From contig JANPLZ010000057.1 in assembly GCA_031422555.1 (NCBI GenBank), forward strand, positions 1 through 27,831: a DNA stretch of 27,831 bases. Reading direction: 5' to 3'. The position numbers were made by a program, and so were the translations under genes. Within the stretch, counting starts at the first letter, position 1. Every line of letters begins with the position of its first letter. This document shows, piece by piece, positions 7,788 through 14,949 of the stretch. A model generated the notes under the pieces. It did not search any database, had not been told where the DNA came from, and saw nothing but the letters and a program-made list of their open reading frames with translations. The stretch comes from JANNAT01 sp031422555 (GTDB taxonomy: Bacteria; Pseudomonadota; Alphaproteobacteria; Rhodobacterales; Rhodobacteraceae).

Positions 7788-8288
7788 CTATTTCACTTTC
7801 ATTGGCAGGCCTGCAACGGCAAGGATAACCTCGTCAGCCGCACCCGCGATCCATTGGTTCAAAGTGCCTGCCGCATCGCGAAAGGCGCGGGCAAGGGCGT
7901 TTTCGGGAACAATGCCAGAGCCAACTTCGTTGGTGACAAAGATGATCGGATCCTTTTGGCCGGGCAGCACCGCCAGAAGATTCTGAGCGGCCATGCGCCA
8001 GTCAAGATCGGCCAGCATCATATTGGTCAGCCACAACGTCAGGCAATCCACCAGCCGCGGCCCCTGCCCATCGGTGGCTGCCAGCGCGCCGATCACATCC
8101 AAAGGGGCGGCATGGGTTGTCCATTCCGGCCCGCGCCGCGACTGGTGGTCGGCAATGCGGGCGGCCATTTCGCCGTCAAAGGCTTGGGCGGTGGCGATGT
8201 AGCTGGCGCGGGGGCCCAGTGACAGCGTGCGCTGCTCGGCAATCAGGCTTTTGCCCGACCGCGCGCCCCCTGTCACAAGTATGATCAT
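7788..8288 (-). CDS. cobU: Bifunctional adenosylcobinamide kinase / adenosylcobinamide-phosphate guanylyltransferase
   Basis: Phosphorylates adenosylcobinamide and transfers GMP to make adenosylcobinamide-GDP, the substrate of CobS (CobP in P. denitrificans). 166 aa, slightly short but complete. The P-loop is GGARSGKS at residues 7-14. His48 in ARIADHQSRRGPEW is the expected guanylylated histidine. VDCLTLWLTN and FVTNEVGSGIVP are family signatures. First gene of the minus-strand cobU-cobT-cobS unit. It faces the phosphatase gene across an 84-base divergent gap holding inverted repeats. Confidence 0.96.
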   Translation of the reverse strand: MIILVTGGARSGKSLIAEQRTLSLGPRASYIATAQAFDGEMAARIADHQSRRGPEWTTHAAPLDVIGALAATDGQGPRLVDCLTLWLTNMMLADLDWRMAAQNLLAVLPGQKDPIIFVTNEVGSGIVPENALARAFRDAAGTLNQWIAGAADEVILAVAGLPMKVK

Positions 8289-8305
8289 CTGGCAGTCAGC
8301 CCCCC

Positions 8306-8334
8306 GGAACCCCTTGTTCCTTGTCGCGGAACAA
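8306..8334. promoter_or_regulatory. Inverted-repeat block in the cobU/cobC divergent gap
   Basis: TTGTTCC (8314-8320) and GGAACAA (8328-8334) are perfect inverted repeats seven bases apart. A further GGAAC copy at 8306-8310 can also pair with GTTCC at 8316-8320. The block lies between two divergent start codons in an 84-base gap that must hold promoters for both units. It may be an operator or alternative hairpins in the leader; the protein that would bind is unknown. Confidence 0.4.
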
Positions 8335-8372
8335 AGCAGATAAGGCAGGCCAACGAAAGAAGAAATGCGACC

Positions 8373-8957
8373 GTGACACCCCTTGCGCCGACACAGCTAA
8401 GCCTGATCCGCCATGCGCCCGCGCGAAACGATGGCCGGATGGCCGGGCGGCGCGATGTTGCGGCGGATTGTTCTGACACTGCGGCATTTGCGGCCCTGCG
8501 CGCCGGGGTCGGCCAATTTGATCATCTGGTGATCAGCCCGGCGTTGCGCTGTGTGCAAACCGCCAACACGCTGTGGCCGGCGCACGCGCCGACCGTGATT
8601 GACCCCGCCCTGTGGGAGCAGGATTTCGGCGATTGGGAAGATCTGCCCTTTGCCGACCTGCCAGATCTTGGGCCCTTGCCCGCAGCCGATCTGGCCACGC
8701 ATCGCCCGCCAAATGGCGAAAGTTTTGCCGATATGTGCGCCCGTATGACCCCGGCCCTGCTGCGTGCCGCAACTTTGGGCGGGCATATCGTGATCGTCGC
8801 CCACGCAGGCACCGCACGCGGCGCAATCGCGCAGGCAACCGGGTCAGTTCCCGCAGGATTGGCGTTTCAGATCGCGCATTTGTCGGTGACGACGCTGTTG
8901 ATGCTTGATGCCTGTGGCACCTGTTCGATTGCGTCGGTAAACCGGAGTTTTACATGA
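8373..8957 (+). CDS. cobC: Histidine phosphatase, probable alpha-ribazole phosphatase
   Basis: Phosphoglycerate-mutase-type phosphatase, 194 aa, that would remove the phosphate from alpha-ribazole-5'-phosphate or adenosylcobalamin-5'-phosphate. The phosphohistidine is His14 in LIRHAPARND, where family members usually have RHG. The second histidine is His144 in VAHAGTARG, and the acid region is WEQDFGDWEDLP. It starts at a GTG (8373) with only a weak purine-rich ribosome site (AAAGAAG); no in-frame ATG gives a better start. It overlaps the bluE-type gene by 4 bases. Salmonella name used; in Rhodobacter this position is probably the gene called bluF. Function rests on family plus cluster context. 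Confidence 0.88.
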   Translation: MTPLAPTQLSLIRHAPARNDGRMAGRRDVAADCSDTAAFAALRAGVGQFDHLVISPALRCVQTANTLWPAHAPTVIDPALWEQDFGDWEDLPFADLPDLGPLPAADLATHRPPNGESFADMCARMTPALLRAATLGGHIVIVAHAGTARGAIAQATGSVPAGLAFQIAHLSVTTLLMLDACGTCSIASVNRSFT

Positions 8958-9775
8958 TCCGCGGCACAACCCGCGTTGGCGGTCATTTTGGAGAGTTGAT
9001 CCAAGGTCGCCTTGGCGCGGCTGGCCCGGTGGTTTTGATCAGCCTGCCCTGCCCGGCGCTGGCCGTCACGGCAACGGCGACGCCAGCCCGTTGCCTGTCG
9101 ATCTACAGCCCGAACGCAGCGCTGCTGACCCCGCTGCGGGCGCGCAAATTCCTGCGGCTTTTGGGTCTTGGCTGCGACGCCCGCGTTATCCTTGCGGCCA
9201 CCATGCCGCCCGGCGGCGGGGCAGGCAGTTCAACGGCGGCGTTGGTGGCCTTGGCGCGGTTGGCAGGCTGGGCTGGCCCGCCGCAAACCCTTGCCGCTGC
9301 GTGTTTGGCGGTGGAAGGCGCAACCGATCCGCTGATGTTTGATTACCCCGAACAGATGCTGTGGGCGTCGCGGCGCGCAAAGGTGATCCAACCGCTGCCC
9401 GCCCTTCCGGCGTTTGACATTGTTGGCGGATTTTATGGCGCACCGCTGCGCACCGATGCCAGTGACACCGACTTCCCCGATGTCAGTGATCTTGTGCAAG
9501 ACTGGCACCACGCAGCAGTGGCACAAGATGTGGCAGCACTGGCAAACCTGGCCGCAACGTCCGCCCAGCGCAATTTGGCGCGGCGCGGTCCAAACAACGA
9601 CCCCACGGCACAATTGACCAACGACTTGGGCGCCTTGGGCCATGTTATCGCCCATACCGGTTCCGCACGCGGGCTGATATTCGCAAAAGGCGCGGTGCCC
9701 ACAACCGCGCGCACCGTGTTGTCAAAGGCCGGGTTCAAAGCCATTCTAACCTTCACCGCCGGGGGGGCCGCATGA
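8954..9775 (+). CDS. bluE: L-threonine kinase (GHMP family, BluE/PduX-like)
   Basis: GHMP-superfamily kinase, 273 aa, expected to phosphorylate L-threonine so that the decarboxylase encoded at 10759 can make the aminopropanol phosphate arm of cobalamin. The opening TRVGGHFGELIQG matches the family N-terminus, and the ATP loop PPGGGAGSST lies at residues 85-94. It is coupled by 4-base overlaps to the phosphatase upstream and to cbiB downstream. This placement, between phosphatase and cbiB and with the decarboxylase next, supports the threonine assignment over other GHMP kinases. Confidence 0.87.
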   Translation: MIRGTTRVGGHFGELIQGRLGAAGPVVLISLPCPALAVTATATPARCLSIYSPNAALLTPLRARKFLRLLGLGCDARVILAATMPPGGGAGSSTAALVALARLAGWAGPPQTLAAACLAVEGATDPLMFDYPEQMLWASRRAKVIQPLPALPAFDIVGGFYGAPLRTDASDTDFPDVSDLVQDWHHAAVAQDVAALANLAATSAQRNLARRGPNNDPTAQLTNDLGALGHVIAHTGSARGLIFAKGAVPTTARTVLSKAGFKAILTFTAGGAA

Positions 9776-10734
9776 TCTTCGCATCCGCAATGCTGGTGGC
9801 CATGGTTGTGGACTGCGCGGTGGGTTGGCCTGATGCGATCTACCACCGCATTGGCCATCCCGTCACATGGATCGGCGCGCTGATCCGGCGCTTGGACAAG
9901 GCGTTGAACCGCGACGGCGACAGCGATCTTATCCGCCGCTGCATGGGCGTTTGTGCTGCCCTTATCGTGATCGGCACCACTGCAGGGATCGGATACATCG
10001 TGCAATCCTTGCTGCCACAAGGTTGGATGGCGGCCCTTTGCATCGGGGTGCTGGCCTGGCCTTTGGTGGCCATGCGATCCATGCACGATCATGTGGCGGC
10101 TGTGGCCAAGCCGCTGATGGCAGACGATCTGAAGGCGGCGCAACATGCCGTGTCAATGATCGTTGGCCGTGATCCGTCCACACTTGAGTCCGCGGGCGTG
10201 GCCCGGGCCGCGTTGGAAAGTCTGGCCGAGAATACCTCGGACGGCATCATCGCACCCTTGTTTTGGGGGGCGATCTTTGGCCTGCCCGGCATCGCCGCCT
10301 ATAAGGCGATCAACACGCTTGATTCCATGATCGGCCATCGCACGCCGCGATATAACGCCTTTGGCTGGGCGTCGGCGCGGATTGACGATCTGGTCAATCT
10401 GGCCCCGGCGCGGCTGACGGGGGGGCTGTTCGCGCTTGCCTCAAGGCGCCCGCGCGCCAGCCTGAATGCCATGTGGCGCGACGCAGCGCAGCACAGATCC
10501 CCCAATGCAGGCTGGCCCGAATCTGCACTGGCGGGGGCCTTGAACATCCGCTTGTCAGGTCCACGCGTCTATCACGACCATATCGCAAACGAGCCCTGGT
10601 TGAATTCAAACGCCCCCGACCCCAGCCCGCAAGACATTGCGCGCGGCCTGTCCCTGTATCGGCGCGCAATGACGCTGACAGCGGTGCTGCTGGCGGTGTT
10701 GGCAGGCCTTGCTGGTGGCTTGGGCTTGGGGTAG
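9772..10734 (+). CDS. cbiB: Adenosylcobinamide-phosphate synthase
   Basis: Membrane enzyme that attaches (R)-1-amino-2-propanol phosphate to the f side chain of adenosylcobyric acid; CobD in P. denitrificans. 320 aa. Signatures seen are HPVTWIGALI near residue 30, ARAALESLAENTSDGIIAPLFW, and YKAINTLDSMIGHRTPRYNAFGW written across the middle, with several hydrophobic helices including the C-terminal one. Its start overlaps the upstream kinase gene by 4 bases and it is followed after 24 bases by the decarboxylase gene. Confidence 0.96.
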   Translation: MIFASAMLVAMVVDCAVGWPDAIYHRIGHPVTWIGALIRRLDKALNRDGDSDLIRRCMGVCAALIVIGTTAGIGYIVQSLLPQGWMAALCIGVLAWPLVAMRSMHDHVAAVAKPLMADDLKAAQHAVSMIVGRDPSTLESAGVARAALESLAENTSDGIIAPLFWGAIFGLPGIAAYKAINTLDSMIGHRTPRYNAFGWASARIDDLVNLAPARLTGGLFALASRRPRASLNAMWRDAAQHRSPNAGWPESALAGALNIRLSGPRVYHDHIANEPWLNSNAPDPSPQDIARGLSLYRRAMTLTAVLLAVLAGLAGGLGLG

Positions 10735-10758
10735 CAATCGCGGCCAAAGGCGGCACCG

Positions 10759-11742
10759 ATGCAAGATCACGGCGGAAATATTGACAGCGCAATGGCAACT
10801 TTCGGTGGCGCGCCCGCCGATTGGATTGATCTGTCTACCGGCATCAACCGCCAACCCTACCCCCTGCCCCATCTGCCAGCGTCGGCATGGACCATGCTGC
10901 CAACCTATGCGGCGACACAGGCGTTGTTGGCGGCGGTCAGCCACCATTACCAGACCACCGCCCCGGTATTGGCAGTTGCAGGCGCGCAAGCTGCGATCCA
11001 GATGATGCCATGGCTTACCCCACCCGGCGGCCGCAAACTGGCCCGTGTGTTGGGCCCGACCTATAACGAACACGCAGCCACGTTGCGCGCGGCGGGATGG
11101 CAAGTGCAAGAGGTGGCGCATTTGGCCGACCTTGGCGGGGCTGATCTTGCGGTGGTGGTAAACCCCAACAACCCCGATGGCCAAACCCATGCCGCCGCCG
11201 ATCTGCTGGCGCTGTTGCCAATCCTGGGTCGGCTGGTTGTTGATGAAAGCTTTGGTGACATCACCCCCGATCTGTCGATGCTGCCCCATGCCGGAACAGA
11301 TCGCCTGCTGGTCTTGCGTTCCTTTGGCAAATTCTGGGGGCTTGCGGGGGCGCGGCTTGGCTTTGTGTTTGGGGCTGCGGCGGATATCGCGAACTTACAG
11401 GCCATGGCTGGCCCATGGCCGGTGTCAGGTGCTGCGCTGGCAATTGGCGAACGCGCTTACCGAGACCCAAAATGGGCGATCGAAACCCGCGCCCGGCTGC
11501 AGCATGAAATGCCCCGGATTGATGCCATTGCGCAAACTGCCGGCTGGCAGGTTGTGGGCGGCACTGCCTTGTTTCGGCTTTATCACACACCAGACGCAGC
11601 CCTTGCCCAGACGCAGCTTGCCCATGCGCATATCTGGTCGCGCATCTTTCCTTGGCACCAAAACTGGCTGCGCCTTGGCTTGCCGGGAACCGAACTTGAA
11701 TGGGCACGGTTGACGGCAGCCCTGCGCCCGACCAATCGCTAA
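10759..11742 (+). CDS. cobD: Threonine-phosphate decarboxylase (PLP-dependent)
   Basis: Fold type I aminotransferase-like enzyme, 327 aa, that decarboxylates L-threonine phosphate to aminopropanol phosphate for CbiB. Salmonella name used; the alphaproteobacterial homologue is called CobC. The PLP lysine is Lys191 in SFGKFWGLAGARLGF. Asn137 (NPNNP, 135-139) and Asp162 (VVDESF) contact the cofactor, and Arg199 is the conserved carboxylate-binding arginine. The opening HGGN is typical. AAAGG eight to ten bases upstream supports the ATG at 10759. It is the last gene of the plus-strand unit and is followed by a terminator. Confidence 0.94.
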   Translation: MQDHGGNIDSAMATFGGAPADWIDLSTGINRQPYPLPHLPASAWTMLPTYAATQALLAAVSHHYQTTAPVLAVAGAQAAIQMMPWLTPPGGRKLARVLGPTYNEHAATLRAAGWQVQEVAHLADLGGADLAVVVNPNNPDGQTHAAADLLALLPILGRLVVDESFGDITPDLSMLPHAGTDRLLVLRSFGKFWGLAGARLGFVFGAAADIANLQAMAGPWPVSGAALAIGERAYRDPKWAIETRARLQHEMPRIDAIAQTAGWQVVGGTALFRLYHTPDAALAQTQLAHAHIWSRIFPWHQNWLRLGLPGTELEWARLTAALRPTNR

Positions 11743-11790
11743 AATTTAGCTTAAATTGCGTTTCATTTTGGAAAAAATACTCCACGGGGG

Positions 11791-11844
11791 GCTGCAATTG
11801 CGTCAGCAATGGCAGCAGGGGGTGCGAAACCCCCTTCTTTCTTT
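11791..11844 (+). terminator. Two hairpins with T-rich tail after the cobC-bluE-cbiB-cobD unit
   Basis: A first stem pairs 11791-11801 with 11806-11816 (one mismatch, loop GTCA). A second GC stem pairs GGGGGT (11818-11823) with ACCCCC (11829-11834) around a GCGAA loop and is followed at once by TTCTTTCTTT. The second element is a good intrinsic terminator for the plus-strand operon. The first could also help stop cobF transcripts arriving from the other side, although the minus strand only has a T run 11 bases further on. Confidence 0.7.
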
Positions 11845-11860
11845 GCCAACCCGGCATCTT

Positions 11861-12601
11861 TTACCGCCGTAACATATAGATATCCATGATCCAGCCATGT
11901 TCGGCCCGTGCCTCTGCGCGCGCGCGAACAATCTGCGTCGACCTTTCCGCCAAAGCCCCCGCTATCAAAATCTGGTTTTGCATACCCACATAGGCCCCCC
12001 ACCAGATCGTCACCCCGTCTGGCGCAAGCGAGGTAAAGCTGCAGTCTCCGTCTAACATCACCACAAGCGTATCAATGCCCGCGGGCCAGCCGCCATCGCG
12101 CAACTGCCGCCCGGTGGTGACGGCAAACGCAGCGCCAATGTCATTGACCGCAATCCCATGCGCCGCCGTCAGCACCTGCATCGAGGTGATACCCGCAATC
12201 ACCGTGATCTTTGGCAAAGGGTGCAGCCGGGCCGCAATCCGCAAGGTGCTGTCATACAACGACGGATCCCCCCAGACCAGCAAAGCCACCCGCCCCGCCC
12301 CCGGATGCGCGGCAATGGTGCTGGCCCAGATACGGGCAATGGCCTTATGCCAATCTTCGACGCGGGCCAGATAGTCAGGGTTGGCAGCATCGCGCACCGG
12401 CAGATCAAATTGGGTAATTTGCGTGGCCGTGTTGGTGACAACCGCCGCGCAAATCTGCAAACGCAGATCGGCCAGATCGGATTTGTCCGGGCCTTTGCGC
12501 GGGATCAGGATCAGATCAACGCTGTTCAGCGCTTTCACAGCCTGCAACGTCAGATGATCGGGATTGCCCGTGCCGATGCCGACCAAAATCAGTTCCTGCA
12601 T
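11861..12601 (-). CDS. cobF: Precorrin-6A synthase (deacetylating), C1-methyltransferase
   Basis: SAM-dependent methyltransferase of the aerobic pathway. It methylates C1 of precorrin-5 with loss of the extruded acetyl group to give precorrin-6A. 246 aa. The family start is VGIGTGNPDHLTLQAV, with VWGDPSLYDSTL and IAGITSMQVL as further motifs. The ATG at 12601 has AAAGGA nine bases upstream; a longer reading from 12814 would run into cbtA and adds unrelated sequence. It lies 55 bases after cbtA, past a 7-bp hairpin, and is last of the riboswitch-led cbtB-cbtA-cobF unit, separate from the other ring methylases. Confidence 0.95.
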   Translation of the reverse strand: MQELILVGIGTGNPDHLTLQAVKALNSVDLILIPRKGPDKSDLADLRLQICAAVVTNTATQITQFDLPVRDAANPDYLARVEDWHKAIARIWASTIAAHPGAGRVALLVWGDPSLYDSTLRIAARLHPLPKITVIAGITSMQVLTAAHGIAVNDIGAAFAVTTGRQLRDGGWPAGIDTLVVMLDGDCSFTSLAPDGVTIWWGAYVGMQNQILIAGALAERSTQIVRARAEARAEHGWIMDIYMLRR

Positions 12602-12624
12602 TGGCCCGTGTCCTTTGTTGGGAA

Positions 12625-12646
12625 CCGGCGCGCATTGTTGCGCCGG
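12625..12646 (-). repeat. Hairpin between cbtA and cobF
   Basis: Perfect 7-bp inverted repeats CCGGCGC (12625-12631) and GCGCCGG (12640-12646) with an 8-base loop. It has no T-tract on either strand. It may modulate how much cbtBA transcript continues into cobF. Confidence 0.5.
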
Positions 12647-12656
12647 ACCATTTCGT

Positions 12657-13424
12657 TCAGCGCGCTGCCGACCGCGCCCACAACCGTCCGGCAATCCAGC
12701 CAAGCACTGCCCAAACTGCCATCCCCGTCGCCAGAACCCGCGCAGCAAACAAGGCTGATACTTCGGGCGGGGCGACGCCATGGAACGCATCGGGCTGTGG
12801 CGCACCAATGACATGCGGCGCGGCGATCAGTCCCAATGCCACGACCGCCGCCACAGGTTTTGGCCCATAGGCCAACAGTGCCAATGCCGCAGCCGTGGCC
12901 AGCGCCGTGCCCCACCACCAGATTTGCCGCGCGCCGAGTTCCGCCGCTATGGTGCCGGGCAATTCCGGGGCAAGCCCGATCGCCGGGGCCAATTGAAACG
13001 CGACAAACCCTGCCAAACCCCAGAGCAACCCCGCCGTTGCGTCTATCTTGTGGCCCATGCTTTCGATCAAACCAAAGCCCGCCACCAGCACCATGGCATA
13101 AGACACATAGACCAGCCCGATAAACAGCGCGGTAAATGCGTTGCGCTGCACGTCTGATTGCGCGGCAGGGTGATCATGCGGGGCAACGTCGCCCCCATCG
13201 GCGCCAGCCGTTGCCGCATGATCATGCCCGGTCCCTGCCCCAGCCTGCGCCCCGGCCGCCAAGCCATCTGCGGCGCTGCCAGTGGTAAAATGCGTCAACG
13301 CACCGGTTTCATACTGCTCGCCCAGAAGGATATACTTCTGCACAAACGCAAAATGCAGCACGGCGGCAATCAGCCCCGCTGCAACGCCTGCGAACAACGC
13401 GCAGGCCAACATCCGTTGAAACAT
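12657..13424 (-). CDS. cbtA: Cobalt transporter subunit CbtA
   Basis: Membrane protein of the CbtAB type, predicted to import cobalt for corrin synthesis, 255 aa. It starts with a hydrophobic helix (MLACALFAGVAAGLIAAVLH) and has about five membrane segments. A histidine-rich loop (HDHAATAG, then APHDHPAA) around residues 70-90 is a likely metal-binding region. The start MFQRML at 13424 is four bases after the cbtB stop and has no strong ribosome site, so translation is probably coupled to cbtB. A longer reading from 13511 would overlap cbtB and is rejected. Regulated with cbtB by the upstream cobalamin riboswitch. Confidence 0.9.
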   Translation of the reverse strand: MFQRMLACALFAGVAAGLIAAVLHFAFVQKYILLGEQYETGALTHFTTGSAADGLAAGAQAGAGTGHDHAATAGADGGDVAPHDHPAAQSDVQRNAFTALFIGLVYVSYAMVLVAGFGLIESMGHKIDATAGLLWGLAGFVAFQLAPAIGLAPELPGTIAAELGARQIWWWGTALATAAALALLAYGPKPVAAVVALGLIAAPHVIGAPQPDAFHGVAPPEVSALFAARVLATGMAVWAVLGWIAGRLWARSAAR

Positions 13425-13428
13425 CAGA

Positions 13429-13596
13429 TCAGTGGCAAGGAAAGCCGGTCGCATGCCGCACATCATGTGCCGCATCATGCAACACTGCCGATTGCGCATG
13501 GCCTGCCGCAAACAGCAGCATCCCGCCCAGCATGGCCATGCAGAAAACTTGCGCCAGTGCCAAGGTGGTGGTTTTCGCCAGAATGGTCGTTGTCAT
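13429..13596 (-). CDS. cbtB: Cobalt transporter subunit CbtB (small)
   Basis: 55-residue protein with one membrane helix (VFCMAMLGGMLLFAAGH) and the family C-terminus, a histidine-rich metal-binding tail (VLHDAAHDVRHATGFPCH). The small size, the tail and the adjacent cbtA identify it. The start at 13596 has AGGAG seven bases upstream; an in-frame ATG at 13617 is less likely. It is the first gene after the riboswitch at 13640-13838, fitting cobalt uptake that is shut down when B12 is plentiful. Confidence 0.92.
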   Translation of the reverse strand: MTTTILAKTTTLALAQVFCMAMLGGMLLFAAGHAQSAVLHDAAHDVRHATGFPCH

Positions 13597-13639
13597 CTTT
13601 GTTCTCCTGACCGTCACACCCGACAGCCCTATGTTTCAC

Positions 13640-13838
13640 CCGTGCAAGGCCGGTCTCCTGGCTTGCGGGTCGATGCGGACTTTCGCCTTCCCACCCAAGG
13701 CTTGGGCAGTGGCCGATTGAAAGCCCGCTCTCCGCATTACAGTCGCGGGGGCGGCTGGGGTTTTGGGCACCTGTTCAGGTCAGCCCTTGTCCCATTCCCG
13801 TTTCAGTCCCGGCGCTTTGCGCTGATGGAACACCTTAG
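13640..13838 (-). promoter_or_regulatory. Cobalamin riboswitch upstream of cbtB-cbtA-cobF
   Basis: On the minus strand the conserved core AGCCGCCCCCGCGACTGTAA occurs at about 13755-13736, and the B12 box GCCAGGAGACCGGCC at 13662-13648, with the GGTGTTCC opening near 13835. These are the diagnostic blocks of the AdoCbl riboswitch in the expected order and spacing. No terminator with a T-tract lies between the B12 box and cbtB. A 7-bp stem (with wobbles) directly abuts the cbtB AGGAG, so control of translation start is the likelier mode, by inference. Confidence 0.95.
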
Positions 13839-13845
13839 CTCGATC

Positions 13846-13874
13846 ATTTGCACCGCAGATCAGCACAGGGTCAA
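13846..13874 (-). promoter_or_regulatory. Candidate promoter for the cbt riboswitch transcript
   Basis: Minus-strand TTGACC (13874-13869), a 17-base spacer and GCAAAT (13851-13846). This would place the transcript start near 13839, exactly at the 5' edge of the riboswitch. The -10 match is weak (3 of 6). Confidence 0.45.
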
Positions 13875-13909
13875 GCCGATTTGCGCCGTGCTGCGTCCGA
13901 TTGCGACGC

Positions 13910-14227
13910 TTACGCGGGTATCCGGGCAATCGCCTTGTGGCGCAGCGCCCCTAACACGCGCGCATCGGCAAAATTACCATCATTGCTGGCGGCATAGGCT
14001 TGGGCAAACCTGACCAGATCATCCAGATCACCTTCGGCCAGATCGCCGAACAAATACGCGGTTTTACCCGCCGCGCGAAAGGCAATCGCCGAAGCCCGGG
14101 TGCAGCCCGACATGCACTCTGCCTTGGCCACGGCGGCCGCAACCCCCGCCGCCGCCAGCCGCTTGCCCAACACCACATCAAAGCCCGCCGCGCCCAAGGC
14201 ACAACTGCTGCAAAGGGTGATTTTCAC
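13910..14227 (-). CDS. DUF1636 family metal-binding / [2Fe-2S] thioredoxin-like protein (copy 1)
   Basis: 105-residue small protein of the DUF1636 type, function unproven. Four cysteines are placed like a thioredoxin-fold [2Fe-2S] ferredoxin: Cys6 and Cys9 (CSSC) and Cys38 and Cys42 (CMSGC). YLFGDLAEGDLDDLVRFAQAY in the second half matches the family pattern. It overlaps the cobA stop by 4 bases and is last in the cobL-to-DUF1636 run. A paralogue lies at 26884. Consistent neighbourhood suggests a part in electron supply or metal handling for corrin synthesis; this is inference. Confidence 0.8.
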   Translation of the reverse strand: MKITLCSSCALGAAGFDVVLGKRLAAAGVAAAVAKAECMSGCTRASAIAFRAAGKTAYLFGDLAEGDLDDLVRFAQAYAASNDGNFADARVLGALRHKAIARIPA

Positions 14228-14949
14228 CGCCCGGTCCCCGCAAGCGGACCATACAGAATCAACCCCGGCAGATCACCCTTTTCACGCGCCAACCGCACGG
14301 CCAATCCGGCAATACTGTCCCGGATCAGCACCTGATCCGGCGTGCTGACGGCCTCGGCCAGCAAGGCAGGCGTGTCGCCGGGCAAACCATGCGCGATCAA
14401 CCCCGCCGCAAGCACCCCAAAGGTGCGTTTGCCCATGAACACCACCGTTGTGGCCAAAGGGTCTGCCAAGGCCGCCCAGTTCAGATCATCGGGCAAACCG
14501 CCTTTGGTGTCGGCCCCGGTGATAAACTGCACCCGCCGCGCCGTCAGCCTGCGGGTCAGCGGAATGCCCGCCGCCGCCGCCGCCGCCGAAGCCGACGTCA
14601 CCCCCGGAATAATTTCATAGCCGATACCGGCCGCATCCAGCGCATCAGTTTCCTCTTCCAGCCGCCCGAACAACCCGCAATCGCCGGATTTCAGCCGCAC
14701 CACTTTGGCCCCCGTGCTGGCATAGTCGACCAGCAAGCGGCTGACATGGTCTTGTTTGGGTGATGCGCGCCCGGCGCGTTTGCCAACGCCCACCAGATCG
14801 GCGCCGCGCCGCGCATGCGCTAAAATCGGCCCCGATGACAGATCGTCAAACAACACCGCATCGGCAGCGGCCAGCCGTGCCACGGCCTTAAGTGTCAACA
14901 ATTCCGGATCGCCCGGACCAGAGGACACGAAGGAAACAAACCCGCTCAT
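14224..14949 (-). CDS. cobA: Uroporphyrinogen-III C-methyltransferase
   Basis: Adds methyl groups from SAM to C2 and C7 of uroporphyrinogen III to make precorrin-2, the entry step to corrins. 241 aa. Motifs are SSGPGDPELLTLKA (near residues 9-22), VGVGKRAG and IPGVTSASAAAAAAGIPLT, followed by TRRLTARRVQFITGAD. The usual RLKGGDPxxFGRGGEE segment reads RLKSGDCGLFGRLEEE here, a notable change. The ATG at 14949 overlaps the cobB stop by 4 bases; the longer reading from 15000 is inside cobB. No siroheme CysG extension is present. Confidence 0.92.
   Translation of the reverse strand: MSGFVSFVSSGPGDPELLTLKAVARLAAADAVLFDDLSSGPILAHARRGADLVGVGKRAGRASPKQDHVSRLLVDYASTGAKVVRLKSGDCGLFGRLEEETDALDAAGIGYEIIPGVTSASAAAAAAGIPLTRRLTARRVQFITGADTKGGLPDDLNWAALADPLATTVVFMGKRTFGVLAAGLIAHGLPGDTPALLAEAVSTPDQVLIRDSIAGLAVRLAREKGDLPGLILYGPLAGTGR

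Noticed and set aside
8306..8334. Alphaproteobacterial LexA box (GTTC-N7-GTTC)
   Set aside because: The arms here are inverted (GTTCC and GGAAC), not direct repeats at the required spacing.
12602..12814. N-terminal extension of cobF
   Set aside because: The extra residues overlap the end of cbtA and lack any family match; the SAM motif begins at the start chosen at 12601.
14571..14590. GCC-type triplet repeat (also near 7005 and 16695)
   Set aside because: These are alanine codon runs inside cobA, cobT and cobM, common in high-GC genes; no separate repeat function is needed.
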